DNA of 64,000 nucleotides from Hypericum androsaemum (GCA_963995505.1 OZ023197.1:12274475-12338474), one strand, 5' to 3'. Shown: positions 11,840 to 23,069, counted from the stretch's first letter. Program-made: numbers and translations. The notes: generated by a model from the letters alone, not told the origin.

Positions 11840-12396
11840 GACAAACTGGTTTGATGTTGTTAAGCTGCAAGTTGCAGAATGGTACTGATGAATCAATGAA
11901 CAGCAGAAAGTACATAAGTTTTGTTTATTTTCTGAACCAGAAAGTTCTAGTTTCAATATGTCACTTTCTTGGCATTCTAGATTCCTCCTCTCGGATGAAA
12001 TTGCCAAGCGAGAGGATCATGATTCATTTCGAAATCTGTATGAAACCCAATTGAATGTTCGGATTCTTACTAATTATTATCCAAAGTTCTTCAGGATTGT
12101 AAATGAAAGTCATGGGACTTGTCTCCTTCCATGATTAGTTTGTGAAAATGGTTTGATGTTGCTAAGCTGCACCAGAAGACGGTCGGGCGAGCAGAATGGT
12201 ACTGATGAATCGATAAACAGCAGAAGAAGATCCATAAGCTTTGTTTATTTTCTGGACCAGAAAGTTCTAGTTTTAATATGTCTCTTCTTCACCATTCTAG
12301 ATTCCTCCTCTTGGATGCAATTGCCAAGCCAGGATCATGATTCACTTCGAAATTTGTATGAAACCCAATTGAATGTTCTGTTCCTACTAATTTTTG
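11840..12396 (+). repeat. Tandem duplication in the NLR1 3' flank
   Basis: Two direct copies of about 240 bp (about 11840-12078 and 12147-12396) share long phrases such as GGTTTGATGTTG, CAGAATGGTACTGATGAATC and GAAACCCAATTGAATGTTC. The second carries small insertions and substitutions. Short ORFs here (119 and 83 codons) follow the repeat and do not resemble known proteins. Confidence 0.85.
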
Positions 12397-12838
12397 GAGT
12401 GTAACTATTGGTATACAAAATTTACCTTTCTAAAAAATTCAGGACTCGATTTCAGGACTCGATTCGAGACCTATTGAATAAGTTAGAACAATAGTCTCAC
12501 GAATTAATATATAGTTGGCTCTTATTAGCTTCATCAAAACTATGTTATGAGGACTTCCCCAGTAGGCCGAAAGCTTTCAAAATCCAAATCCCAAAAGAAG
12601 ATAGGAAAATGATGGACTTATTTTGAAATAAAGATTGGCTTTGGGAGGTTAGCTTAGATTAAGATAAAATTTAAATTCTTCAATTCGCAATTTCTAGCTG
12701 AGAGATTTGGATGCTACGGCCCTCGAACAAAGGCACAAGGAAATGTGTATTTGTAGCAAATTACTTCTTGAAGCTGCAACTGAGGATCGATCCTTTCGTG
12801 ACAAAAACAAGATTAGAATTCTCAAGAAAATAAGATTG

Positions 12839-13527
12839 GAATCGAATTGCGTAGAATTCAATCCAAGTTTGATTCTGGGAAGTGGGCGGTGAAGTGCTCA
12901 AAATTGTCATGAGGAAGCAACCCAGCCAAGACAAGCCAAGGCAAGAATCATTCATAAAGTTGTAGGTGGGAACCATAATAAATTGAATGTTCGGATTCTT
13001 ACTAATAATTATTCGAAAAAGAATACGGATATGAATTCGTATACCGATATTTATCGTCATTCCTGCTCATATCATGTTTGTAGATGGCTGTTACAGCCAT
13101 GCCATATTGGCGGAAAGGTTGTGGAGACGCTAATGACATTATATGCTTTGTTACCGTCGTAGATTTTTTTTCAAAACTCAGGTATACAGAGTCGAATATC
13201 GTTATAAACCTCAAGTACAAGTATCTTAGATTAGGAAATTGATGCAACTGCAAAAAAAAAAAAGAATTTGTAACTGCTGCCAAGTTAGGTGAAGTAGCTG
13301 CAGTTCATATCTGAAACATGGGCAGAGAGATTGGAATCGAATTCCGTAGAATTCAATCCAACTTTGATTCTGGAAAATAGGAGGTGAAGTGCTCAATATT
13401 GTCATGAGATAAGTATAAAGCAAAGAACAACAAAGTAGAGGGCATCCGGGAAAGGGAGGAAGCCACCCAGCCAAGCCAAGCCAAGAATCATTCATAAAGT
13501 TGTAGGTGGGAACCATTATAAATTGCA
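12839..13527 (+). repeat. Duplicated NLR2 promoter-proximal segment
   Basis: Two direct copies (about 12839-12987 and 13333-13527) share GAATTCAATCCAA, GGTGAAGTGCTCAA and GAATCATTCATAAAGTTGTA. The first lacks about 50 bp in the middle. The second lies 100 bp upstream of the NLR2 ATG and is therefore probably the one next to the active promoter. The 350 bp between them has no gene. Confidence 0.85.
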
Positions 13528-13628
13528 GCAACGGCTTATAATCTAACTGCACTTCCAATTCTTTCAAAAGAAAAGAAAAGAAAGAAAGATAGAAAGAACA
13601 CACTCCCTCTTCCATATCCTCTGATTTA

Positions 13629-16600
13629 ATGGCTGAAGGAGTCCTCTTCAACGTGGCGGAGTCCATCCTGACAAAGCTCGGGTCCCTCGCACTGCAGGAG
13701 ATTGGGTTGCTATGTGGCCTCCAAGATGAGCTCAAGAGGCTGCAACGTAGCCTTGAAACTATCAAGGCTGTGCTTCTTGATGCAGAGAAGCAGTACCATG
13801 TGAGGAACGAAGTTAAGGTGTGGTTGGATGCACTCAAAGATGTAGTTTATGATGCTGATGACTTGCTGGATGACATCTCAACTGAGAAATTGAGCCGGCG
13901 ACTGAAGTCCGGTAATGTGGTGACCAAGGAGGTACAAATTTTCTTCTCTCGCTCGAATAGGATTGCATATGGTCTTAAAATGGCTCATAAGATCAAGGAC
14001 ATAAGAGCCAAACTAGATGAGATTAAAGGGAATAGGAAGTTCCACTTGAACCAAAATCTTGCAGAACCTATATCTCTGGATCATGGTAGGGACACTCACT
14101 CATCTGCACCTCATGTAGTGATTGGGAGAGAAGATGATAAGAAGAAGATCATGAGTCTTTTGCTAGATGACCATAGAGAGGATGTGATGTTCATTCCAAT
14201 AGTTGGAATGGGAGGTTTAGGAAAAACAACACTTGCTCAAATAATATACAATGATGGGATGGTGCAACAGAATTTTGAGCTAAAAGCATGGGTTTGTGTA
14301 TCTGATATTTTTGATGTCAAATCGATTGTTGAGAGGATTATTGGATGTATTGATGGATGGAAACCTACAGGAAACAAGGAGATGGAGATACTTAAGAACA
14401 TACTTAGTGAGAAAACTAAAGGAAAAAAGTATTTGTTCGTGTTGGATGATATATGGAATGAAGATCGTGAAAAGTGGACTAGTTTGAGCGATTTGATCAT
14501 AGGTGGTGCTAGAGGAAGTAGAATAGTGGTAACCACTAGAAGCAAGGTCGTAGCTGATATAACATGTACATCACAAATTTATGAATTGAAAGGTTTATCA
14601 GAGGCAGAGTCTTGGGATTTGTTTCGAAAAGTGGCATTTAGGCAAGGGCAAGCACCTAATGAAGAGTTCGAAAAACTGGGAAAGGAGATTGTAGAAAAAT
14701 GTAGTGGACTTCCTCTAGCAATAAGGACAATAGGAAGCTTGTTGTATACGAGAAGAAAAGAGTCTGAGTGGCTACATTTCAAAGATGAGGAGTTCTCAAC
14801 ATTGGATCCAAAAATCAACATTATAGAGATATTGAAGCTGAGCTACAATCATTTGGCCTCAAACTTGAAACACTGCTTTGCTTATTGTAGCCTATTTCCC
14901 AAAGATTATATATTTGACGTGTCCAAGCTAATTAATTATTGGAAGGCACATGGTTATGTTGATTCCACAAATGAAGGCATGTCATCTAAAGACAACTGCT
15001 ATAATTGTTTGAAGTATCTTGTCCAAAGATCATTTCTCCAGGTAGAAGAAGAAAACAAAGATGGTGAAATAGTGAAATGTAGAATGCATGATTTTATGCA
15101 TGACTTGGCTACGTCAGTTGCAGGAGAAGAGGTCAAACTTCTGGTGTATGGCCGTTTCAATGGAACAATGGTTACAGAGAGAACTCGGCACATTTCACTG
15201 CTTAATGTTCCGGTCGAAGTAAAATGGCAAGATTTAGTTCCCCTGTTCCAAGGAAAGAAGGTGCGTACCTTTATTATCCGATTTGAGAACTATGATGGAA
15301 TAATTGGAGAGGAGTGTGCCACTATTCTTTCTGAGTTGAAATACTTGAGAGTACTAGATTTACCGAATATGAAGTTAAAGAAATTGCCAAGCTTTATCGG
15401 TAAATTGAAGCATCTGAGGCAACTTGATCTCTTTTATAATGATGAATTAGAGAGGCTTCCTAATTCTATTACACGACTGTACAACTTGCAAGTCCTTAAC
15501 TTGGACGAGTGTAGAAGACTTAAGAAACTGCCAAGAGACATGAAGAAGTTGGTAAATCTGATCCATCTTGGGTTGGATGATGTGGGATTGAAAGAGATGC
15601 CACGAGGGATTGGGCAACTGACTGCTTTGGAGGTGTTGCCACAATTCACCTTGCCCCAAACAAGGACAAGATCCACTGGTGGATTGGACGAGTTACAGAA
15701 GTTGAACAAGTTGAAAGGGGAACTGAAGATATTGAATCTCCAATATGTAGAGAAAGGTGCATGGGAGTGTGAGGCGGCCAACTTAAAAGACAAGCCAAAT
15801 CTTCAATTTTTGATGCTACACTGGATGGTTAAAGCGCAAGACACGAGCATTCAAGAGAAGTCACTAGTGGCATTACAGCCCCACGTAAACCTAAGAGAGT
15901 TGAGATTTGAAGGCTATGGAGGAGTGAGGTTTCCAAGGTGGGTATCATCTCTTGAAAATCTAGTCAGTGTTCGTATCTACGATTGTTACAATTGTAAGTC
16001 CCTCCCACCTTTGGATGGATTGTCGTCTCTTCAACATTTGGAAGTCCGTATGTTGAGTGAGTTGGAGTACATGTTAGACAAAAGTGAGAATATCAGAGGA
16101 GCAGGCAGGCCATATTTCTTCCCTAGCTTGAAGAAACTCACTCTCAATGCTTGTCCTAAACTGAAGGGATGGTGGAGCAATACAGAAGAGCAGCTCGACT
16201 ACCAGTTGCCTTGTCTTTCTGAGTTGGAGATCTCAGACTGCCTCGACTTCAAGGGGTGGATGCCTCTGCTCAGATCTCTCAACGATCTAGCTCTATTGGG
16301 GACAAGTTCTGAACAATTGGAGGATATATTGAAACAAGCTAAATCACCTTCAACTAGCACCGGGACTAGTCTCTCTCCACTGCAATCTCTGGCCATTGCA
16401 AGAATTGGAGATCTGGGTTTTCTGCCGGAGGAGGCTCTCAAAGGCCTTGCATCTCTGAAATTCCTAGGATTTGTTTATATCGCAGATACAAGTGTCTTGG
16501 CTTCATGGCTCTACCATCTATCCTCCCTTGAGAGCCTATCACTCTGGTATTGTGAGGAGATGAACATGTTTGAGGAGAATAATACTGAGATGATCAAATG

Positions 16601-16898
16601 CCTCAAAAATCTCAACTCTCTTTATATTGGCAGTTCAAAGATGAAGTGTCTTCCTAAAGGGATTCAGCATCTTACCTCTCTACAGAGACTCGTGATCAAG
16701 TATTGTGAAAAATTGGAAGCCTTGCCAGCATGGATGGGCAACCTCACCTCATTAAACACTTTAAAAATCGAGGGATGTCCCCACCTGAGTAGAAGATTGA
16801 GGAGAAACCAAGGAGAGGATTGGCCCTTCATCTCTCACATTCCTAACATCCAACTCAATGAGGGATGGGTCCAACGGGATGGCCCCTATCTATTGTGA
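13629..16898 (+). CDS. CC-NB-ARC-LRR disease resistance protein (NLR2, RGA type)
   Basis: CNL-class receptor, 1,089 residues, no intron. Coiled coil 1 to about 150 (DVVYDADDLLDD); P-loop GMGGLGKTT at about 192; kinase-2 LFVLDDIW at about 270; RNBS-B GSRIVVTTR; GLPLAIRT; RNBS-D CFAYCSLFPKDY; MHD motif RMHDFMHD at about 485; LRRs to near the C-terminus, ending GPYLL. The start MAEGVLF follows a purine-rich leader with AAAGAAAGAAAG. Residues about 83-560 are almost identical to NLR3, with roughly 15 differences counted by eye, while the first 82 residues differ at about 16 sites and the LRRs differ at many. This pattern suggests gene conversion in the NB-ARC with divergence in the recognition part. 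All signature motifs are intact. Confidence 0.95.
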   Translation: MAEGVLFNVAESILTKLGSLALQEIGLLCGLQDELKRLQRSLETIKAVLLDAEKQYHVRNEVKVWLDALKDVVYDADDLLDDISTEKLSRRLKSGNVVTKEVQIFFSRSNRIAYGLKMAHKIKDIRAKLDEIKGNRKFHLNQNLAEPISLDHGRDTHSSAPHVVIGREDDKKKIMSLLLDDHREDVMFIPIVGMGGLGKTTLAQIIYNDGMVQQNFELKAWVCVSDIFDVKSIVERIIGCIDGWKPTGNKEMEILKNILSEKTKGKKYLFVLDDIWNEDREKWTSLSDLIIGGARGSRIVVTTRSKVVADITCTSQIYELKGLSEAESWDLFRKVAFRQGQAPNEEFEKLGKEIVEKCSGLPLAIRTIGSLLYTRRKESEWLHFKDEEFSTLDPKINIIEILKLSYNHLASNLKHCFAYCSLFPKDYIFDVSKLINYWKAHGYVDSTNEGMSSKDNCYNCLKYLVQRSFLQVEEENKDGEIVKCRMHDFMHDLATSVAGEEVKLLVYGRFNGTMVTERTRHISLLNVPVEVKWQDLVPLFQGKKVRTFIIRFENYDGIIGEECATILSELKYLRVLDLPNMKLKKLPSFIGKLKHLRQLDLFYNDELERLPNSITRLYNLQVLNLDECRRLKKLPRDMKKLVNLIHLGLDDVGLKEMPRGIGQLTALEVLPQFTLPQTRTRSTGGLDELQKLNKLKGELKILNLQYVEKGAWECEAANLKDKPNLQFLMLHWMVKAQDTSIQEKSLVALQPHVNLRELRFEGYGGVRFPRWVSSLENLVSVRIYDCYNCKSLPPLDGLSSLQHLEVRMLSELEYMLDKSENIRGAGRPYFFPSLKKLTLNACPKLKGWWSNTEEQLDYQLPCLSELEISDCLDFKGWMPLLRSLNDLALLGTSSEQLEDILKQAKSPSTSTGTSLSPLQSLAIARIGDLGFLPEEALKGLASLKFLGFVYIADTSVLASWLYHLSSLESLSLWYCEEMNMFEENNTEMIKCLKNLNSLYIGSSKMKCLPKGIQHLTSLQRLVIKYCEKLEALPAWMGNLTSLNTLKIEGCPHLSRRLRRNQGEDWPFISHIPNIQLNEGWVQRDGPYLL

Positions 16899-17024
16899 GC
16901 CGGAGAAGCTTCTCCTTCCATCCTCTCCATGCACAGGTTTGCACAACTTGCCTGCTGTTTATTTAGTCAAACAATTATTGTATGCTTCGATTAATTCTAC
17001 TCTTGATTCCAGAGGCTGAATGCT

Positions 17025-17480
17025 TTCTGCTTCGTTTTTGTCTTGTTGATTTGTGTGCAGAAGTCAAAATTTTCTTGCCAAATTCTCTGATGCTCTTCTC
17101 TTACTCTATTAAATTTCAGAAGCTGGAGTAATTGTTGTTCAAGACTTGCTCTCTGCTACGAATATATTTATTCTTCATATTTCTTGTATATAGTAAGTAG
17201 TTCACTTGGCTGTGACAGCGATGAAATTTTCGAGAATTAGCTCTGATGTTTACTTAATGTTTTTCTTTCTTCTTCTTTTTTGTCTTGTTGGTTTGTGTGC
17301 AAATCTCGAATTTTTCTTGCCAATTTTCCTGATGCTCTTCCCTTACTCTTCAAATTTCAGGAGGTGGAGTAATTGTTGGTCAAGACTTGCTCCTGGTAGG
17401 AATTTATGCTTCATATTTCTTGTGCAGAGTTAGTTCACTTGCTTGTGACACTGATGAAATTTTCAAGAATTAACTCCGTT
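17025..17480 (+). repeat. Tandem duplication in the NLR2 3' flank
   Basis: Two direct copies of about 220 bp (about 17025-17245 and 17265-17480) share TGTCTTGTTGGTTTGTGTGC/TGTCTTGTTGATTTGTGTGC, GGAGTAATTGTTG and GATGAAATTTTC. The equivalent flank after NLR3 (43850-44080) contains one copy, so the doubling arose after the two loci separated or was lost at NLR3. Confidence 0.8.
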
Positions 17481-17849
17481 TCTTATGGCTACAGGCAAGC
17501 AAATGGCTTCAGCAGTTCTGCTTTTGGCTTGGAAGTAATTGTTTGACGTTGATTTTCTTGAAGCTTTCCCTGAAGTTGGCTCGGGCGTGTTATCGCGATG
17601 GTAGAAGTCTGAAGGTTTTGCTGCACCAGAAATTGGATTGCAAACACAATGGTACTGATGTATCCATTGAGAGCAAATAAGTCCCCGAGTGTGTGTTTAT
17701 TTCCTGAACGAGATATATTTTGTTTCAATGTCTTGTCCTGAACATTACGAGACCATGTTTCATTTGGAAATTTGTAATAATATAACCAATCGAATGCTCA
17801 TATACTTTTCTGTTATATATTTTTCTAATAATTATTCCTAACATCTGGG

Positions 17850-17930
17850 GTGTCACAGATGAGAGTCATGTCTCCACGTGAGGAGATGAACTTGTTTGAG
17901 AAGAATAATGCAGAGTTGGTCCAATGACTC
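17850..17930 (+). pseudogene. NLR LRR-region relic downstream of NLR2
   Basis: A short stretch reading E-E-M-N-L-F-E-K-N-N-A-E-L-V-Q, preceded by AGAGTCATGTCTCC, matches the C-terminal LRR of the cluster (EEMNMFEENNTE in NLR2) and ends in TGA. It equals the start of the longer relic at 44405-44770, so both derive from one ancestral broken NLR lying behind NLR2/NLR3. Confidence 0.7.
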
Positions 17931-17934
17931 GTGA

Positions 17935-18660
17935 GTCCTGTCTCCTTCATGTCAATGTCTAAAAATTGTATTAAACTAGTTGTATGCTCGGATTCTACTG
18001 ATAATTATCTGAGAATTGTACCGTTTATAGCCCGAGTTGCTTCCATCATGCCATCATCTCTTGTATGTTTTTCTATTGATATAGCATATTGGCAGTGCAT
18101 ATCCACAACTCTTTTAAGTAATTCAAGGCCAATTCCTTGGAGAATATGATAATTCCTGGTTAAGAACATTCAGGATAACAAGAACAACAAAATCAAACAA
18201 CCAACTCTGTATACAGAAACATCCAGCATTGCACATTCCACTACTTTCGGCTGTCAGCATTTTCGCCTCATAGAGTGGAACTCTTATTTCATCGAAAGGC
18301 ATTACAATAATAGAAACAGTTGAAACACCATCCTATTAAAGCAAACTGCAGAATTGCTGAATTCACAGATGCAACTGCAGCAGATATAGGAAACAGAAGA
18401 AGTTCATAAAAGATCGGTATCTGGGAAAAGCAATAGACAATATCTCTTATCAGCACCAGGATCTTGAACAGAATAACATACACAAACCTATTTCTTGACT
18501 TTATGTGGATGAACTACCCGAAAACCGGTTCTGCTGCACCACCCTTTTTAAGACAAAGTAGAGAGGATGGAATCAATCCATACGATCTTCTACCACAGTT
18601 GACATCCAGATAGAACAAAGAAGAATTACTCAGATTGTTGGCAGAAGCAGGAGCACCACT
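17935..18660. repeat. Duplicated flank of the 45.9-53.7 kb gene (copy 1)
   Basis: About 700 bp closely similar and in the same orientation to 44760-45500. Shared phrases include CGTTTATAGCCCGAGTTGC, ACATCCAGCATTGCACATTC, GAAACAGTTGAAACACCATC and CAGATTGTTGGCAGAAGCAG. At 45.5 kb the sequence continues towards the minus-strand gene ending at 45864; here it breaks off at about 18660. The 45 kb copy is therefore the original location and this one is the duplicate. Confidence 0.85.
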
Positions 18661-18830
18661 GTACCAATCCATTGACAGCAGAATGTTCACAATCGTGTTT
18701 ATCTCGTGAACTAGAAATGTTTTGTTTCAATGTCTTGTCCTGAACATTATATAGTGTGGATGCCATGTTTCATTTCAATATTTGTAATAATATGACCAAT
18801 TGAGTGCTCATATTCTTAGCTGTCATTGTT
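18660..18830 (+). repeat. Extra copy of NLR 3' flank fused to the duplicated segment
   Basis: Immediately after the break at about 18660 the sequence becomes a third version of the NLR 3' flank: ATCCATTGACAGCAG, TTTCAATGTCTTGTCCTGAA and ATGTTTCATTT, also found at 17656-17805 and 44297-44390. The junction is a candidate breakpoint of the segmental duplication. Confidence 0.7.
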
Positions 18831-18959
18831 GGGAACAAGACCCGCATATTTCGCACATCACAGCTGGGTGGAATTTCACGCATAGTGCGTGCTGGGCTGC
18901 TACGTCAGCTGGATGGAAGTGGGCTTTCGTGGGCCTGATGTGGTCTGGATAAATTTGGC

Positions 18960-19160
18960 CCGTTGTGCTCAGCTTCTTTCTTAAAAAGGGACAACCTTCT
19001 ACGCATGCATCAGATTGATAGAGGCTCGCCGGTCACTGTGCATCCTCTCCAACTCGGAGCTGAAATCATCGGACCATATCTTCATCCATTGTGGCATCGC
19101 AACAAAAATATGGAATTACTTCCTGAGTTTAGCCGCTGGTGTTCTAAATACAGCCCACCA
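18960..19160 (+). mobile_element. LINE relic: reverse-transcriptase zinc-binding region
   Basis: In one frame the sequence reads S-D-H-I-F-I-H-C-G-I-A-T-K-I-W-N-Y-F, the typical end of the zf-RVT domain of plant L1-type retrotransposons. Nothing else of the element is recognisable, and the 36-base neighbour blocks do not extend the frame. It is a small decayed fragment. Confidence 0.6.
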
Positions 19161-19840
19161 TTAAAGAGCCCACCCACTAGGAAATGGGCCTCCTAAATGT
19201 TCGGCTCTCTTTTTTTCATCTAGTAAAGTTCTTCATCAATGATTATATACATAAAATCAATGATGTGGGGACCTGAAATTTTGTTAAGGTAGAGCGATAT
19301 TAAATAATTAATTAATTTACATAGTGATTTTGGCCTGCAAGATTGCTTGTGGTTGAGTTCGGAGCGGGTTCCGACGTGTTATTGTGATGGTCGAAGTCTG
19401 AAGGAAAAAAATTGTTTGAAATGAATATCTCCAACGCTCCTTGCCTAGTTTTAACATAAGTATGTTCCGAGAACTCGAAACTATCTACACAATTATTTAT
19501 CGACTGATCTACAACTTATCCGACACTTTATCAACAGAATGACAGCCAACAGATGGTTCCCGGGGTCATAAAATGTAACCAAAGAATGTGTATTTAAATT
19601 ACTCTCTCTAATGTCTCCACAACAATATTGTATATATCAATATTTTCAAAAACTCGATTCGACTAAGAATCTGACCGATCTGATCGCAACCGGTGATTGT
19701 TATTTTCTATTATGGCTTCAACGATTGTTTATATCCATTGATTCTTGAGCCACTTCATATTATGGATCTTAGATGCTCACTGTTTTTGTTGAACTTGTAC
19801 ATGTGATGATATCCTACCGACAATTTAAAAAAATGGCAAA

Positions 19841-20660
19841 GTGATAGCCCAACATTAAATGTGAAGGTGTGAACAAACTTCACAAGGATTTGGATATTGG
19901 AAGACAAAATGGCAAAGTTGTTTGCAAAAATGATGTCGGTTTTCGAAGTTTTTTGGTTAAGATGTTCAAATATTATATGAAAATTTTTTGCCATCTTTAC
20001 GTACAACACGAAATTTTTTTCATACAATGTCGCAATACAGAAAAAAAAAGTTTCGTACTGAAAAAAAAGAAACACTAGTTAAGTCGACTAATATGGGTTT
20101 AGGATACAAATCCAAATAAAACTGGCCCGGTGTCAGGGTCCACCGACTTCCATAACCAAGGTAGGCCCATCATCAATCACCCACCATACAAATCAGGTCC
20201 AAGCACGTGCACCCAATGGTATTGTCCGATAACAACCCATTTCAGGGCCCTCCATTTTTTCACCAGGAGGGGGAAAACAGAGGGGTAAACAACAGTAACA
20301 TACAATTAGTGTTTCGGTATTTAATACCAGTATTTAACCGGAATTTACAAAAAATTAAAAACTACCGAATTAAATCTCGAATATCGAATTATCGATCCTT
20401 AACTTACCAAATATCAAAATTTTCTAAAGTTTTCAAGTTTACCGATTACTATTTGCACACTCACACTCCTAGTAATAGCCCAACATTAAATGTGAAGGTG
20501 TGAACAAATCCTTCACAAGGATTTGGATATTAAAAACAAAATGGCAAAGCTGTTTGCAAAAATGATGTCGGTTTTTGAAGTTTTCAACTTTAGTTGTTCA
20601 AATACAATATGGAATTTTTTTGTCACCTTTTCGCACAACACGAAATTTTTTTTTGTATTG
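19841..20660 (+). repeat. Pair of about 200 bp direct repeats, TRIM-like
   Basis: Copies at about 19841-20050 and 20472-20660 both begin with ATAGCCCAACATTAAATGTG, share GATTTGGATATT, ATGGCAAAG, AAAATGATGTCGG and end near CACGAAATTTTTTT. They flank about 420 bp without coding potential. Length and arrangement fit a terminal-repeat retrotransposon in miniature, but no primer site or target duplication was confirmed. Pieces of the interior and repeat also appear near 33310-33450 (AATCCAAATAAAACTGGCCC). Confidence 0.45.
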
Positions 20661-21106
20661 TGAAACCCAAATAGTACTAAGGTAACTTTCCCTTCAATTT
20701 TTTGAAGCCATAAAAGCATAAACATTTAATAGTTACAAACTGAAGATATGAGCACAAAAATGAGACAATTAAGAGCACTATGAAATCACAACTAAATGGT
20801 CTCTAAAAATAAGTACAACTAGAGGACGGTTTTTCAAGCCGTATTTGTTGAATTCACAGAATAGTGATAAATTATTTTATAAATTTTTTTTGAGTCGGTT
20901 AGAATAACAAGTAACAACAGTTGACAACGTCATCCCGTGCATCGAAATTATACGAATGCCAGTTTGAAATTGAAGAACCAAAACGATGCTAAGACAGAAC
21001 ATCGGTGACCATTTTAGGGTTCTGCCCTAATTCCGTGGATCAAACAAACTCCGAACTTTCGAGAGAGGCAAAACAGAAAGCGCTTGGACAGGAAAAAATG
21101 GCGGAA

Positions 21107-22585
21107 ATGGCAGCGCGTAGAGCTGTCGCTGCGGCGGCGGAGAAGGACAGGCGCTGAGCCTCACGGAGGCGGCGGCTTCGAGGATGCGGCAGCACCTCCG
21201 GCAGCGCCACCGCCCGTTCCTCCGGCTCGGCGTCAAGGCTGGCGGCTGCAACGGCTTGTCCTACACCCTCAATTACGCAGGTACAAGTTGGAAATTCGGT
21301 CCTTTCTTAAAAAAATTTGTAGTCTTGTGAAATGGGAATTTAACTGGAGTGGTGGTTCTTGCGAAAAGTTGGAATCTTGAACGTTATTTTTTGGGGGTAA
21401 TTGGAATAGGCCTCAACCCTATTGGTGATTTCGTTGGAAGGAAGTTGGGTTCTTGAAAGGAGAATTTTGGAGGGGTTTAAGGGTCTCGGGTTTTTTGGGA
21501 TTTGTTTTTGGTTTTGAGGTTTGAAAATGAGATGCTTTTGTTGACAGATGAGAAGGGGAAGTTTGATGAACTGGGGGAGGACAAGGGTGTGAAGATTCTT
21601 GTCGATCCGAAAACCCTGATGCACGTGGTTGGGACCAAGATGGATTTCCAACTACTGCCTTAGTGGGCCTAACAACCAAAATCAGATAACAAGACGAAGG
21701 TAATTCTAAATGGGCTTAAAAACAACCAAACGGCCCAATAACCTTATTACATAAGTTGTCACCCTTGCACCAGCCTCTTCATCGTCCTGTTGCCCGTGAC
21801 TCCTTGTCGTCCATGTGACCCGCTTCACCTCACGACCACCACCACGTTCAACTTCTCTGTCGTCCAACTTGAGATTGACCACAACGGCTCCCTCTCTTGC
21901 ATTTATCACCCCAACCATGTCATCCACGCTACCCGGATCGAAATCGGCCTCCTTCCTCATTTTAACATGCAACCGTTTATTCTGAGCATTAGTTTGGATG
22001 TATTTGTGAATTAGAACATGCGATAGGTTCTTGTGCTCGTGATCCAGCGATTTTAGCTTCTTGGTGTCCATCTTTAGCACTTTGAGCTATGTCGGGGCTG
22101 CATTTGTCTGCGATATATTCGTGATTGGATGATTTGCTAGTTTCATTATTGTGCCTTGCAGTGTCGTAAAAATGTAGTTTATTGCTCTTGTTAGAGCAAT
22201 GGATGATGAGATTCCACCTTCAATACTCAGTTTATCTTCTTTGGTAAACGGCAATAGATGCTGACAGTAGGAATGCGGTGCGGAGATGTCTGACAAGGAC
22301 GTCGCAAGAAGGAAATATACGGTTTCTGATAGAGCATAATGATCACGAGATAACTTGCTAGTATTTAATGTTAGAATTGACGGATAAGTCTGCATCTCCA
22401 AGTCAATCTTTCTCCTGGTGCAGTATTTCCGGATTATAATCTTTGCCTTTCACTTTGGTCATTGGTGCATGACTCGGATCATCTGATTGTTTTGTGCAGA
22501 TCTAAATTCGTCTTCATCAATCCCAACTCTAAAGCTATGGCAGTAGCTCCGGATGCGGAGAGTCATTTATGACAACAGGTAACTC
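21107..22585 (+). pseudogene. ISCA pseudogene (duplicate of 6017-7221)
   Basis: All three exons of the functional gene are recognisable (about 21107-21280, 21548-21649, 22501-22578) with flanking introns and upstream sequence. Exon 1 has lost 19 bp after the GAGAAG codons, giving a TGA at 21155-21157 after 16 codons. The end of exon 2 with its splice donor is replaced by about 330 bp of unrelated sequence (about 21650-21975). In exon 3 the stretch coding for G-E-C before the CGC motif is replaced by a patch containing TATGGCAGTAGC, removing one cluster-binding cysteine. It cannot make ISCA. Confidence 0.9.
21650..21975. other. Filler insertion inside the ISCA pseudogene
   Basis: Sequence absent from the functional gene, replacing about 25 bp that include the exon 2 donor. 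GC-richer than the surroundings. No target duplication or terminal inverted repeat was seen, so it resembles filler DNA from end-joining repair rather than a transposon. Open frames across it show no recognisable domain. Confidence 0.6.
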
Positions 22586-22879
22586 CGGATCTACAAAACA
22601 TGGCAGGAGCTAGCATGCATACTCGACTCTTCTCACCGGAATCCATTTTTTCCGGATTGTATTCTGCCATCTTCTGTTGATACTCCTTACTAACAAAAAA
22701 ATTCAAGATATACGAGGAGAGGCAAGAAATTTTTGCTGTTGAATCCTTTGACGAGAATGATAATTTGTATTGCGCATCTCTGTATAGTATTAGCTTGCCT
22801 ATCATGAGACAAAAATAGCATATTAACACTCTATATTATTTCAAGGTCAGTCTGCTCTTTCTTTGATCATGTGACATGC

Positions 22880-23031
22880 AGAATTAGTAACTTGTGCATT
22901 TTCATCGTGTTGGAAATGTGACTTTAACCGGGTCTACATCAAATTGTTAATTTTTAAAAGAATAAGGTTATGAATAAAAATATTTAGAACCGTACCCGTA
23001 TCCTACGATAATATTTAAATATTATCGTAGT

Positions 23032-23069
<38 letters not shown>

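Noticed and set aside
11695..12404. Frames of 119 and 83 codons after NLR1
   Set aside because: Both follow the two copies of a 3' flank repeat and do not resemble proteins; one is probably the shifted image of the other.
18830..19210. TGTTGGGAACAAGACCC start suggesting a solo LTR
   Set aside because: No matching CA end, internal promoter or target duplication was found; the stretch instead contains a LINE zinc-binding fragment.
21084..21380. 98-codon frame over the ISCA pseudogene start
   Set aside because: It is a shifted frame through exon 1 of the pseudogene, rich in Arg/Pro/Ala, and not the ISCA frame.
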